Shown here piece after piece: positions 16,960 through 26,033 of a stretch of 64,000 bases of DNA. Position numbers and translations under genes: made by a program. This DNA comes from Bradyrhizobium macuxiense (GTDB lineage: Bacteria; Pseudomonadota; Alphaproteobacteria; Rhizobiales; Xanthobacteraceae), in NCBI RefSeq assembly GCF_007993935.1, contig NZ_VITY01000002.1:186001-250000 (forward strand), given 5' to 3'. The notes under the pieces were generated by a model. That model worked only from the letters and a program-made list of their open reading frames with translations, did not search any database and was not told where the DNA came from. The first letter of the stretch is position 1. The number at the start of each line of letters is the position of its first letter.

Positions 16960-17885
16960 CAGGAGCGCGCCTCGCGTGACAGGGCCGCTCCGAGGAAACC
17001 GCCGGGGAAGAACAGGACGACGAGCAGCGCCACCGCCGAGACGATGAAGGTCGCAAGCTCGCCGGTCGGACGCAGGAACTCGCCGGCCACGATCAGGAAT
17101 ATCGCGCCGAGCGCGGCACCCAGCACCGTGCGCCGACCCCCGAGCACGGCTGACACGATCACGTTCACGCCGACCGCGACGTCGACCACGGTACCGACCG
17201 AGGCGGTGCCGAAGTAGAACACCAAGAGTGCCCCCGACAGGCCGGAGAAGAACGCGCTGACGATGAAGGCCGCGAGCTTGTGCTTGACGATGTTGAAGCC
17301 GAGCGCGCCGGCTTGCACCGGGTCCTGACCGCTCGCCTGCAGCACGAGGCCGACCGGCGATTGCGACAGGCCATACAGGATGGCCGCGCTGATCGTCATG
17401 AAGCCGAGCGCGATCCAGTAATTGGCGCCGGCATTGATGGTGATGACGTCGGGGATCGTCAGCCCGATCTCGCCGCCGGTGAGGTCAGCGAACACGACGA
17501 CGAAGTTCTGCAACATCAAGACCGCGACCAGCGTGGTCAGGCCGAAATACGGTCCCCTCACCCGCAGCGCCGGCAGCGCCAGCACGAAGCCCGCGACGAC
17601 AGACGCCAGCGCGCCGAGCAGGATGCAGACATAGACCGACCAGCCGAACTGGTTGTTGAGGATGCCGGCCGTGTAGGCGCCGGTACCGATCAGGAAGGTC
17701 GGCCCGAAATTGACCTCGCCGGCGAAACCGAACAGCAGGTCCCAGGCCATCGCGAACACGCCGAAATAGAACGCGACCGTGAGCAGCCCGAGGATGTAGC
17801 CCGAGACGTAGAGCGGCAGCGTCGCGGCAACCACCACGCAAACCAGCGAAATGAAGAACAGGCGCGAGGAGAAGAAGTTGGCCAT
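16959..17885 (-). CDS. Branched-chain amino acid-type ABC transporter permease (LivM-like)
   Basis: This 308-residue membrane protein has eight or so hydrophobic segments and the LivM-type motifs LLFGFAGEVNFGPTFLIGTGAY and the permease loop GLTTLVAVLML near its centre. The C-terminus contains the GRRTVLGAALGA segment that contacts the ATPase. It starts one base after the LivH stop and ends within the ATPase start, so the three genes are tightly coupled. Confidence 0.92.
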   Translation of the reverse strand: MANFFSSRLFFISLVCVVVAATLPLYVSGYILGLLTVAFYFGVFAMAWDLLFGFAGEVNFGPTFLIGTGAYTAGILNNQFGWSVYVCILLGALASVVAGFVLALPALRVRGPYFGLTTLVAVLMLQNFVVVFADLTGGEIGLTIPDVITINAGANYWIALGFMTISAAILYGLSQSPVGLVLQASGQDPVQAGALGFNIVKHKLAAFIVSAFFSGLSGALLVFYFGTASVGTVVDVAVGVNVIVSAVLGGRRTVLGAALGAIFLIVAGEFLRPTGELATFIVSAVALLVVLFFPGGFLGAALSREARS

Positions 17886-17886
17886 C

Positions 17887-18762
17887 TCAGCGCCTCCCGA
17901 GCAGGCCTTGAGGCCGGATATACATCACGAAGACAAGCAGCAGCAGCGCCGGAATGGTGCGGTAGGCCGGCGAAATCATGTAGGCGGTGATGGTCTCGAG
18001 ATAGCCGACGACGAAGGCCGCGATCAGCGAGCCCGAGACGCTGCCGAGGCCGCCGAGCACCACGATCGAGAACGCGCTCGCCGTCAGCGGCCCGACGCTG
18101 TAGGAGCTGACACCGAGGAACATGCCGAGCAGCACGCCGGCGATGCCGGCCAGGATGCCGTAGATGCCCCACACCACGATGTAGATCTGGGTGAGCTCGA
18201 GCCCGAGCAGCGTGACGCCGCGCGGGTTCATCGAGGCGGCCAGCACCGCCTTGCCGGTCCGGGTGCGGTTCACCAAGAGCCACAGCAGGCCGATCACGAG
18301 GCAGCACACCAGCGCGGTGAAGATGTTGTTGCGCGGGGTGCGGTTGCCGAAGATATCGACGACGCCCTCGACGATCGGCAGCACCGTCTTGGCGTTGTTG
18401 GTGAAGAAATAGGCGATCAGCTCCTGGATCATGATGCCCCACAGCAAGGTGCCGGTGAGGACGAAGATTTCCTTCTCCTCGTTGGGGATCCGCGTCGAAT
18501 TCTGGATCGGCTTCACGACCGCGAAATAGGTTGCGAACGACACGATCAGCGCCACGCCGACACCGAACAGCGCACCGGTGTAGATGTCGAGATGCAGCAC
18601 GCTGGCCGCGGCCCAGGCCGCGACCGCTGCGGCCACCATGATGGCACCGTGGGAGAGGTTGAGAACGCCGGAGACACCGAAGATCAGGGTGAAGCCGGTA
18701 GCGCCGAGCGCATAGAGCGCGCTGATGGCAAAGCCATCGATCAGGATTTGTAAGGCAAGCAT
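17887..18762 (-). CDS. Branched-chain amino acid-type ABC transporter permease (LivH-like)
   Basis: This 291-residue membrane protein has the LivH pattern: an N-terminal helix ISALYALGATGFTLIFGVSG, then VLNLSHGAIMVAAAV, the RTGKAVLAASMNPRGVTLLG loop (EAA-type ATPase contact) and IVVLGGLGSVSGSLIAAFVVG. It is the first permease gene of the operon and is separated from the upstream binding-protein gene by a 94-base gap with a strong hairpin. Confidence 0.92.
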   Translation of the reverse strand: MLALQILIDGFAISALYALGATGFTLIFGVSGVLNLSHGAIMVAAAVAAWAAASVLHLDIYTGALFGVGVALIVSFATYFAVVKPIQNSTRIPNEEKEIFVLTGTLLWGIMIQELIAYFFTNNAKTVLPIVEGVVDIFGNRTPRNNIFTALVCCLVIGLLWLLVNRTRTGKAVLAASMNPRGVTLLGLELTQIYIVVWGIYGILAGIAGVLLGMFLGVSSYSVGPLTASAFSIVVLGGLGSVSGSLIAAFVVGYLETITAYMISPAYRTIPALLLLVFVMYIRPQGLLGRR

Positions 18763-18820
18763 CTCATATCGGCCGCGGCAGCAGGGCTGCCTGTTGTGGA
18801 GGACGCGGAACTGAATAGGG

Positions 18821-18847
18821 ATGCTCCCGGGAACGGCCCGGGAGCAT
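18821..18847 (-). promoter_or_regulatory. Intercistronic hairpin between the binding protein and permease genes
   Basis: ATGCTCCCGGG-AACGG-CCCGGGAGCAT is a perfect 11-base stem with a 5-base loop. On the transcribed strand it is followed by CCCTATTCAG, not a T run, so it is more likely an RNA 3'-end protector or partial attenuator than a full terminator. It lies 10 bases past the binding-protein stop. Confidence 0.7.
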
Positions 18848-18856
18848 TGTCGTCAG

Positions 18857-20113
18857 TCAGTTCGTGGTGAGCTTGATGAAGCTCGGGAACTTGAGGTCGC
18901 TCTTGGCGACCTCCTTCGGCCAGACCGCGACCTGCTTGCCGCCCTGCCACTGCAGCATCAGTCCGGTGATCAGGCCCTTGCCGTACTTGATCGAATGGGT
19001 GAACGGATCGTCCTTGCCGTAGAACTGGACGCGCCCGATGGTGCCTTCCCAATCGGTCTTCTCCAGCGCGTCGACCATCTTGTCGGCCTCGACCGAGCCG
19101 GCGCGCTTCACCGCATCCGCGATGTAGTAGACCTCGTCGTAGGCGGTGTAGCCCGCATAGGACGGATAGTTGCCGTAGCGCTTCTTGAAGCCTTCTGCGA
19201 ACGGCACCGACTTCGGCGTCACCGCGACGTTCGGGCCCGACACGCCCTGATACAGCACGCCTTCCGCCGCATCGTTGGTGTCCTTGCCGAAAGTCTCGTT
19301 GGTCGCCTGCGAGGAAATGCCGAACATCGGGATCGGCACCTGCTGGTTCTTCCACTGCACCGTCGGCTGCACGCCGACATGCGAGATGCCGGTGATGATC
19401 ACGTCGGGCTTGGCGGCTTCGACCTTGTTGAAGATCGGCGTGAAGTCGGTGGTGTCGGGCGAGAAGCGGATATGGTCGACGACCTTGAGCCCGATCTTCG
19501 GCAGGCATTCCTCGTAGCCGACATCGAGCGGCTTGGTCCAGGCCGCGTCCTCGCTCATGATGACCGCGGTCTTCATGTGCTTCTGATCGACCAGGAGCTC
19601 CTTGGCGGCGTCGCAGACCGACAGCGCCAGCGCCGCCGAGGTCAGATAGCCGTGGAAGGTGTACTTGTTCTTCTCGTAATCGGCGTGGACGCTCTTGCTG
19701 ATCTCGTTGGAGGCGGCACCGGGCGTGACGAACGGCGTCTTCAGACGCGAAGCCCAGGGCTCGAGCGCCAGCACCACCTCGCTGATGTAGCTCGAGATGA
19801 CGACGTTGACCTTGTCCTCGTTGACCGCGCGCTGGAACGCGCGCACCGAATCCGCCGAGGATGAGTGATTGTCGTAGGAGACGATTTCGATCTTGCGGCC
19901 GTCGATGCCGCCCTTGGCGTTGATCTCGTCGGCGGCCAGTTGCGCCGCCTGCGGGATCGAGGCACCGGCAATCGCCTGCGCTTCGGCAATCACGCCGATC
20001 TTGAGGGTGTCGGCGGCCTGCGCCCCGACGGGCGCGAGCGCGACAAGGCCCAAAGCGGCTGCTCCGGCGAATTGCTGCATCGCATGAAATGGCAGTCGCG
20101 ATGTTCTTGTCAC
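18857..20113 (-). CDS. Branched-chain amino acid-type ABC transporter substrate-binding protein (first)
   Basis: I chose the GTG at 20113, which has GAGGAGAG seven bases upstream; the frame extends further but without a ribosome site. The 418-residue precursor has a signal peptide ending VGAQA-ADTLK. The mature protein follows the LivJ plan (KIGVIAEAQAIAGASIPQA, then TPFVTPGAASNEIS, then YTAYDEVYYIADA). It is the first gene of the operon and a close relative of the last gene. Strong translation and the downstream hairpin would give it higher expression than the membrane genes. Confidence 0.9.
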   Translation of the reverse strand: MTRTSRLPFHAMQQFAGAAALGLVALAPVGAQAADTLKIGVIAEAQAIAGASIPQAAQLAADEINAKGGIDGRKIEIVSYDNHSSSADSVRAFQRAVNEDKVNVVISSYISEVVLALEPWASRLKTPFVTPGAASNEISKSVHADYEKNKYTFHGYLTSAALALSVCDAAKELLVDQKHMKTAVIMSEDAAWTKPLDVGYEECLPKIGLKVVDHIRFSPDTTDFTPIFNKVEAAKPDVIITGISHVGVQPTVQWKNQQVPIPMFGISSQATNETFGKDTNDAAEGVLYQGVSGPNVAVTPKSVPFAEGFKKRYGNYPSYAGYTAYDEVYYIADAVKRAGSVEADKMVDALEKTDWEGTIGRVQFYGKDDPFTHSIKYGKGLITGLMLQWQGGKQVAVWPKEVAKSDLKFPSFIKLTTN

Positions 20114-20300
20114 TCTGTTTCTCTCCTCTTGTTGTTTTTCGGCTGCTTCGAGCTCTTGGGGGCGGACTATAGCCGCGACAAAATGCGCAGCAAGTGAAAC
20201 TGCGCGCAGATCGCCATGCGCGGACGGCAACTAAAGTAGTGGGTCGGCGCCGGCAGGCTGAATAAATTTGAGGCAGCGCGGGGAATAAAATCGTGGGGCG

Positions 20301-20344
20301 CTCGTCATTGCGGGGCGCGCAAAGCGAGAGCCCGGAATGACGAG
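20301..20344. repeat. Short palindromic repeat related to family A ends
   Basis: CTCGTCATTGCGGG and CCCGGAATGACGAG are near-complementary arms around a 16-base centre. The GTCATTGCG end is shared with the family A elements at 14091 and 58101. Confidence 0.65.
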
Positions 20345-20373
20345 GAGATAGCGGCAGCCCCCTGCCACTCGTT

Positions 20374-20514
20374 GTCGTCCCTGCGAAAGCAGGGACCCAT
20401 AACCACAGATCGCTTTTGTTGCGCGATGATGGAACGACGAGTCCCGTTCATAACACCGGCCGCGGCGTATGGGTCCCTGCTCCCGTGCGCAATTGCGCAC
20501 TAGGCAGGGACGAC
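20374..20514. repeat. Dispersed palindromic repeat, family B
   Basis: The outer arms GTCGTCCCTGCGAAAGCAGG and GGCAGGGACGAC are inverted, with CCCATAACCAC and an inner GGAACGACGAG shared with the copy at 57883-58004. The right side of this copy carries an extra nested palindrome, GTGCGCAATTGCGCAC, at 20485-20500. Confidence 0.85.
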
Positions 20515-20580
20515 AGAGGTGAGGCTGGCGACGTCACGGAAACGTCCAGCGACCGCGCGGGACAACGGCTGCTGGCGCCC

Positions 20581-22176
20581 CTACTCCGCCATCTCAGCCG
20601 GCGGGCGCGCGGCAGGACCGGCGAGCGGGCGCTCTTCCATCGTGATCATGCAGATCGAGGCGGTGGTCAGCAGCACGGCTGCGGCGCCGAACACGTAGCG
20701 GAACGCATGGATCATGTCGGCCATCGGGATCGCGCTCACGGTGCTAGCCGCCGCGGCGTGATGCTCGCCGGCGAGCGAGATGTCGGTGCCGAGCGTCATC
20801 AGCAGGATCGTGGTGAAGGCGGCGACCGTGAAGGACGCCATCATGGCGCGGAAGAAGTTCATCGCGCCGGTCACGGTGCCGACCTGCGGCCGTGCCACGG
20901 CGTTCTGCAGCGACACCACGCTGATCGGGAATGTGGTGCCGAGCCCGAGCGCGAACACGCTCATCAGCGTCAGCAAGCCCCACAGCGGCAGCGTCGTCAC
21001 CGCCATGCCGATGGCACAGATCGCGGCCACCGAGGTGCCGACGATAGCGACACGCTTGTAGTGCTTGGCCTTCGCCATGGTGCGGCCGGCGATCGCCGCA
21101 CCAAAGGTCGAGATCGCCGCGAGCGGGATCAGCGCAAGGCCGGCCTCGCTGGCGGTGAGGTGGTAGACCACCTCGTAATAGAGCGGCAGATGCACCGTGA
21201 GCCCAACCATGGCGCCGAGCGCGCAGCCGCCCGCGCCCATCGCGAACGGCACCACCGAGCCGCCGAGCAGCGACAGCGGCAGGAACGGCTCGTCGGCACG
21301 GCGCGCATGCCAGACGAAGGCGCCGGCGAGCGCGATCGAGGCGCCGATCATCGCGGTGATGGTCGGCGACAGCCAGGACAGCCGGGTGCCGCCCCAGGTC
21401 AGCACCAGCATCAGCACCACGGCCGAGGCCATCAGCAGCACGCCGCCGAGCCAGTCGACCTTACGCTTGCGGTGGAACACCGGAATCTTGCTCATCTTCG
21501 GCAGCAGCAGCGCCAGCGCGGCGGCTGCGAGCGGCAAGTTGATCCAGAAGATCATCGACCAGTGCAGATGCTCGGCGAACACACCGCCGACCACCGGGCC
21601 GAGAATGCCGCCGGCCATCCAGACGCTGGAGAAATAGGCCTGATAGCGTCCACGTTCGCGCGGCGTGACGACGTCGGAGATGACGGTCTGGACCACCGGC
21701 ATGATGCCGCCGCCACCGAGCCCTTGCAGGCCGCGGGCAATGATCAGCATGGTCATGCTGGGCGCGATCGCGCATAGCACCGAGCCGACCACGAACAGGC
21801 TGAGCGAGGTGATGATCATGACGCGGCGGCCGTAGATGTCGCTCAGTGTGCCGAACACAGGCGCCACCGCGGTGGAGGCGAGAAGATAGGCCGTGATCAC
21901 CCAGGACAGATTGGTGACGTCGTGAAACTGGCGCCCGATCGTCGGCAGCGCGGTCGCGACGATGGTCTGGTCGAGCGCGGCCAGGAACATCGTCAGCATC
22001 AGGCTGATCACGATGGTGCGGACTTCATCCGGATTGAGCGGTGCCGGCGGCGCCAGTGGCGGCGCATCGCTGAGTTCGATCACCTCGCTCGGGAGATGGG
22101 ACAGCTCTTCGGCAATGTCGTCAGGCAATGTGGATTGGTCGGCAGGAAAACGGCTCTGCCGTTCATACTTGTTCAT
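20581..22176 (-). CDS. MFS drug/solute exporter, DHA2 (EmrB/QacA) family
   Basis: This 531-residue membrane protein has about 14 hydrophobic segments, the DHA2 number. Motifs include LDQTIVATALPTI in the first helix, the motif A loop SDIYGRR, and the antiporter motif region GILGPVVGGVFAEH. The N-terminal cytoplasmic tail of about 50 residues is acidic and proline-rich. The family exports drugs, dyes or metabolites by proton antiport. No membrane-fusion partner or regulator gene is adjacent. The substrate is not predictable. Confidence 0.9.
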   Translation of the reverse strand: MNKYERQSRFPADQSTLPDDIAEELSHLPSEVIELSDAPPLAPPAPLNPDEVRTIVISLMLTMFLAALDQTIVATALPTIGRQFHDVTNLSWVITAYLLASTAVAPVFGTLSDIYGRRVMIITSLSLFVVGSVLCAIAPSMTMLIIARGLQGLGGGGIMPVVQTVISDVVTPRERGRYQAYFSSVWMAGGILGPVVGGVFAEHLHWSMIFWINLPLAAAALALLLPKMSKIPVFHRKRKVDWLGGVLLMASAVVLMLVLTWGGTRLSWLSPTITAMIGASIALAGAFVWHARRADEPFLPLSLLGGSVVPFAMGAGGCALGAMVGLTVHLPLYYEVVYHLTASEAGLALIPLAAISTFGAAIAGRTMAKAKHYKRVAIVGTSVAAICAIGMAVTTLPLWGLLTLMSVFALGLGTTFPISVVSLQNAVARPQVGTVTGAMNFFRAMMASFTVAAFTTILLMTLGTDISLAGEHHAAAASTVSAIPMADMIHAFRYVFGAAAVLLTTASICMITMEERPLAGPAARPPAEMAE

Positions 22177-22332
22177 TTGGGGCGTAATGCTGCTGCGCGG
22201 GCGCGTCCCGCGATGGAATCATTCTCTGGTCCGCAACTTATGCAGCAATTGCCTGCTGAGGCAGGCACCTCAGCGCATGGGTGCATCCCGCAGCGATGTT
22301 CTCGCGACGTCGTGATCGCGGAAGCTCCGGCG

Positions 22333-22347
22333 ACGTCATCATGACGT
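22333..22347. promoter_or_regulatory. Perfect 7-base dyad upstream of the MFS gene
   Basis: ACGTCAT-C-ATGACGT is a perfect palindrome with a single-base centre, too tight to form an RNA hairpin and therefore more like a protein-binding site. It lies 157 bases upstream of the exporter start and 10 bases past the stop of the YcgN-like gene. Confidence 0.3.
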
Positions 22348-22356
22348 TCTGAAAAT

Positions 22357-22878
22357 CTACTTGGAGGGCTTCGGCCGCTTCTTCAATTGTGCCCGTTTCG
22401 GCAGCAAGGCCGGCCAGCGCACGATGTGATCCTCGAGATCGGCGTCGTTGACATCGATCTCGGTGCCCTCGACCCGCCCGCGCACCGAGACCCCGGCCTC
22501 ATGAACGGTGTTGGGATCGCCGGAGATCAGGGGATGCCACCAATAGAGGTCGCGCCCCTCGGCCACGAGGCGGTAGCCGCAGCTCGGCGGCAGCCAGTTC
22601 AGGGTGCGGACGTTTTCGGGCGTGAGGCGGACGCAATCCGGAACCTGCTCGGAGCGGTTCGCATAGTCCTTGCAGGCGCACAGGCCGGCATCGAGCAGCT
22701 TGCAGGAGATATGGGTGAAGTAGATCTTCCCGGTGTCCTCGTCCTCGAGCTTCTCCAGGCAGCAGCGTGCGCAGCCGTCACACAGGCTTTCCCATTCGGC
22801 GTTGGACATCTCCTCCAACGTCTTGGTTTTCCAGAAGAATCCTTCCTGGCCCGACGGGCGCTTGGGCGGTGCGGTCAT
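22357..22878 (-). CDS. YcgN-family cysteine cluster protein
   Basis: This 173-residue protein matches the UPF0260/YcgN family. It has [20 protein letters not shown] at the N-terminus, a CDGCARCC cluster, [23 protein letters not shown] and a C-terminal WHPLISGDP. The cysteine arrangement suggests metal or Fe-S binding. Length is as expected. The family has no firm biochemical role. Confidence 0.9.
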   Translation of the reverse strand: MTAPPKRPSGQEGFFWKTKTLEEMSNAEWESLCDGCARCCLEKLEDEDTGKIYFTHISCKLLDAGLCACKDYANRSEQVPDCVRLTPENVRTLNWLPPSCGYRLVAEGRDLYWWHPLISGDPNTVHEAGVSVRGRVEGTEIDVNDADLEDHIVRWPALLPKRAQLKKRPKPSK

Positions 22879-23167
22879 GCTGTCCCTGAAATGGCAATAA
22901 AGCTCTTCTTGGGACGCCAGCGGCCCCTCCGCAAGGGGGTGGTATTGCGGGGTCGAAAAAGCCGGTGGGCAGCGTTAGGGCTTTCATTAAATTCGCAAGC
23001 CGCGCCATTGGTTTATGGCAGCCGCTCGGATAGAACGTGGAACGAGTCCCCAACGACGCAAAAGCGCCTTGGGATTGCCGCAACATCGAAGCAAGACGCT
23101 GGCCTGTGCCCGTTTCGGGCGCCCGCAGCGCTGTCGAAACTGATCAAGGGTCCGGTCCTTTCAGATC

Positions 23168-25453
23168 ATGCCGTCGCATTGGAAACAGAAGGTCCGGAAC
23201 TTCTTCCTGGACCTCGATGCGCGTATCGACTCGACGCTGTTCTCGTCGGGCAAGGGCCTGCGCGAGCTCTACGAGCGCTATTCCACCTTCATGGACCGCT
23301 TCTATGTCGGCCATTGGAAGCGCTGGGTGTTCATCGAGCCGCTGTCGGAGGCCGCGACCATCGGGCTCGGCGGCATGATCCTGATGCTGACGCTGGCGAT
23401 CCCGGCGTTCCGCGAGACCGCCGACGAGGACTGGCTGAAGAAGTCCGACCTCGCGGTGACCTTCCTCGACCGCTACGGCAACCCGATCGGCAGCCGCGGC
23501 ATCAAGCATAACGACTCGATCCCGCTGGAAGACTTTCCGGACAATCTGATCAAGGCGACGCTCGCGACCGAAGACCGCCGCTTCTACGACCATTTCGGCA
23601 TCGACGTACCGGGCCTCGCCCGCGCGCTCGTCACCAATGCGCAGGCCGGCGGCGTCCGCCAGGGCGGTTCGTCGATCACCCAGCAGCTCGCCAAGAACCT
23701 GTTCCTGAACAACGAGCGCACTATCGAGCGTAAGGTGAAGGAAGCCTTCCTCGCCATTTGGCTCGAGACGCGGCTGACCAAGAACGAGATCCTGAAGCTC
23801 TATCTCGACCGCGCCTATATGGGCGGCGGCACCTTCGGTGTCGACGGCGCCGCACATTTCTACTTCAACAAGTCGGTGCGCGACGTGAATCTCGCGGAAG
23901 CCGCTATGCTCGCCGGCCTGTTCAAGGCGCCGACCAAATACGCCCCGCACATCAACCTGCCGGCGGCGCGCGCCCGCGCCAACGTCGTGCTCGACAATCT
24001 GGTGGATGCCGGCTTCATGACCGAGGGCCAGGTGTTCGGTGCCCGCCGCAACCCGGCGGTCGCGGTCGACCGGCGCGACGAGAATTCCCCGAACTACTAT
24101 CTCGACTACGCTTTCGACGAGATGCGCAAGCTGGTCGACACTTTCCCGAAATCCTACACCGAGCGCGTCTTCGTGGTCCGCACCGCGATCGACATGAACG
24201 TCCAGAAGGCGGCCGAGGAAGCGATCGAGAACCAGCTCCGCCAGTTCGGCCGCGACTATCACGCGACGCAGGCCGCGACCGTGGTGTCCGATCTCGACGG
24301 CGGCATCCGCGCCATGGTCGGCGGCCGCGACTACGGTGCGAGCCAGTTCAACCGCGCCACCGACGCATACCGGCAGCCGGGTTCGTCGTTCAAGCCTTAC
24401 GTCTACACCACGGCGCTGCTGAACGGCTTCACGCCGAACTCGAAGATTGTCGACGGCCCGGTCTGCATCGGCAATTGGTGCCCGCAGAACTATGGCCATT
24501 CCTATTCGGGTCAGGTCACGCTGACCCAGGCGATCACCCGCTCGATCAACGTGGTGCCGGTCAAGCTCTCGATCATGCTCGGCGGCAAGGAAGGCCCCAA
24601 GGCCGGCCGCGCAAAGATCGTCGAGGTGGCGCGCCGCTTCGGCCTCAAGGCGCCGTTGCCGGATACGCCGTCGCTGCCGATCGGCTCCGACGAGGTCACG
24701 GTGCTGGAGCACGCAGTGGCCTATGCGACCTTCCCGAACCGCGGCAAGGCGGTGACGCCGCATTCGGTGCTCGAGGTACGCACCGGCGCCGGCGATCTGG
24801 TGTGGCGCTGGGACCGCGACGGGCCGAAGCCGCGGCAGGCCATTCCGCCGAACATCGCCGCCGACATGGCCGGCATGATGAGCCACGTGGTCAGCGAAGG
24901 CACCGCGCGCCGCGCCGCGCTCGACGGCATTCCGACCGCGGGCAAGACCGGCACCACCAATGCCTATCGCGACGCCTGGTTCGTCGGCTACACCGGCAAC
25001 TTCACCTGCGCGGTGTGGTACGGCAATGACGACTATTCGCCGACCAACCGCATGACCGGCGGCTCGCTGCCGGCGCAGACCTGGCACGACATCATGGTCG
25101 CCGCGCATCAGGGCGTGGAAGTGCGCGAGCTCAACGGCGTCGGCATGGGCCAGAAACTGCCGCCGCAGCCGGCGCAGGCCAATGCCCAGGCCAACGCCGC
25201 GCCGCGCGTGCTGGAAACCAAGCCGGGCCCGCCGCCGGTGCTGACCAAGCGCGGCGCGGATATCCTGGTACGGGTCGAGAAGCTGCTCGACGACGCTGCC
25301 AGAACGGCTGAGAAGACCACCGGCAAGACCACGCTGAACGAGCCTGCGAAGACCGGCAAGGCGGAATCCTCGAGCGCGCTGGCGTTCCCCGAAAACTACG
25401 TTGCCGCGGCCGGGCCGGATGGCGCGACGGCACCTGCGCCACGCAAGAACTGA
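23168..25453 (+). CDS. Class A penicillin-binding protein 1A (bifunctional transglycosylase/transpeptidase)
   Basis: This 761-residue protein has a cytoplasmic N-terminus, one membrane helix at about residues 60-78, then a GT51 glycosyltransferase domain (ATEDRRFYDHFGID, with catalytic Glu, and GGSSITQQLAKNLFL) and a transpeptidase domain with GSSFKP (nucleophile Ser and Lys), SIN and KTGTT. The C-terminal tail is Pro/Ala-rich and disordered. It polymerises and cross-links peptidoglycan at the inner membrane. The next gene begins one base after its stop, so the DUF1214/DUF1254 pair is probably cotranscribed. Confidence 0.95.
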   Translation: MPSHWKQKVRNFFLDLDARIDSTLFSSGKGLRELYERYSTFMDRFYVGHWKRWVFIEPLSEAATIGLGGMILMLTLAIPAFRETADEDWLKKSDLAVTFLDRYGNPIGSRGIKHNDSIPLEDFPDNLIKATLATEDRRFYDHFGIDVPGLARALVTNAQAGGVRQGGSSITQQLAKNLFLNNERTIERKVKEAFLAIWLETRLTKNEILKLYLDRAYMGGGTFGVDGAAHFYFNKSVRDVNLAEAAMLAGLFKAPTKYAPHINLPAARARANVVLDNLVDAGFMTEGQVFGARRNPAVAVDRRDENSPNYYLDYAFDEMRKLVDTFPKSYTERVFVVRTAIDMNVQKAAEEAIENQLRQFGRDYHATQAATVVSDLDGGIRAMVGGRDYGASQFNRATDAYRQPGSSFKPYVYTTALLNGFTPNSKIVDGPVCIGNWCPQNYGHSYSGQVTLTQAITRSINVVPVKLSIMLGGKEGPKAGRAKIVEVARRFGLKAPLPDTPSLPIGSDEVTVLEHAVAYATFPNRGKAVTPHSVLEVRTGAGDLVWRWDRDGPKPRQAIPPNIAADMAGMMSHVVSEGTARRAALDGIPTAGKTGTTNAYRDAWFVGYTGNFTCAVWYGNDDYSPTNRMTGGSLPAQTWHDIMVAAHQGVEVRELNGVGMGQKLPPQPAQANAQANAAPRVLETKPGPPPVLTKRGADILVRVEKLLDDAARTAEKTTGKTTLNEPAKTGKAESSSALAFPENYVAAAGPDGATAPAPRKN

Positions 25454-25454
25454 C

Positions 25455-26033
25455 GTGCGGCTGCTCCTCACCACCCTGTTGGCACTCGTCATCGCCACCG
25501 CCGTCGGCCTCGGCCTGACCTACGCGACGGCAACGCGCGGCACCGATCTCGGCACGCTGAAGATCGGCGCCTGGACCGCGCGGCCGAAGAACGGCACCTC
25601 CGACGTCGACCCCTATTCGCGCGCCACCATCGCGCGCAGCGGCGAGCTGCCGATCGGCACCGGCGACGGCATCGCGTTCTCGGCAACCACTGACGACAAG
25701 AACAAGCCGCTCGACGGCCGCTGCGACATCGTCGTCAGCGGCGTGACGCCGGCGGCGCGGTTCTGGACGCTGACGCTGTTCGACCGCAAGGGCCACCTCG
25801 TCGCGAACTCGCTGCAGCGCTACGGCTTCACCAGCCAGGAGATCATGCGCGCCTCCGACGGCACGTTCGAGATCCACATCGCCTCGCGCTCGCGCGCCGG
25901 CAACTGGTTGCCGACCGGCGGCATCGAGCGCTACGCGCTGATGCTGCGGCTCTACGACACGCCGGTCGGGGTTGCGACCCGCACCCAGCGCGACGCGCCG
26001 ATGCCCTCGATCGCAACGACGGGCTGCCCATGA
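25455..26033 (+). CDS. DUF1214 domain protein, exported
   Basis: I chose the GTG at 25455, one base past the PBP1A stop, because it places an N-terminal membrane/signal segment (LLLTTLLALVIATAVGLGLTYA) at the start. The 192-residue product then has the DUF1214 core (YSRATIARSGELPIGTGDGI, then RFWTLTLFDRKGHLV and HIASRSRAGNWLPTG). DUF1214 commonly pairs with DUF1254, in one protein or in neighbours. The stop overlaps the next start by 4 bases. Function unknown; envelope location likely. Confidence 0.88.
   Translation: MRLLLTTLLALVIATAVGLGLTYATATRGTDLGTLKIGAWTARPKNGTSDVDPYSRATIARSGELPIGTGDGIAFSATTDDKNKPLDGRCDIVVSGVTPAARFWTLTLFDRKGHLVANSLQRYGFTSQEIMRASDGTFEIHIASRSRAGNWLPTGGIERYALMLRLYDTPVGVATRTQRDAPMPSIATTGCP

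Larger units (their letters stand above)
20114..20580. other. Repeat-filled intergenic region between the ABC operon and the MFS gene
   Basis: About half of these 467 bases are palindromic repeats (20301-20344 and 20374-20514). The first 110 bases form the leader and promoter region of the ABC operon. Open frames seen here are translations of the repeats and are not genes. Confidence 0.6.

Noticed and set aside
15454..17217. A 587-codon plus-strand open frame across the fused ATPase
   Set aside because: No domain, His/Arg/Gln-rich composition typical of antisense shadows; the minus strand has a full ABC ATPase.
20231..20500. An 89-codon minus-strand frame
   Set aside because: It is a translation of dispersed palindromic repeats (for example GYGSLLSQGRQ), which produce similar spurious ORFs at each copy.
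23144..25498. A 784-codon minus-strand open frame antisense to PBP1A
   Set aside because: It has no recognised domain, and the plus strand encodes a complete PBP1A with all motifs. High-GC coding DNA leaves such frames open.
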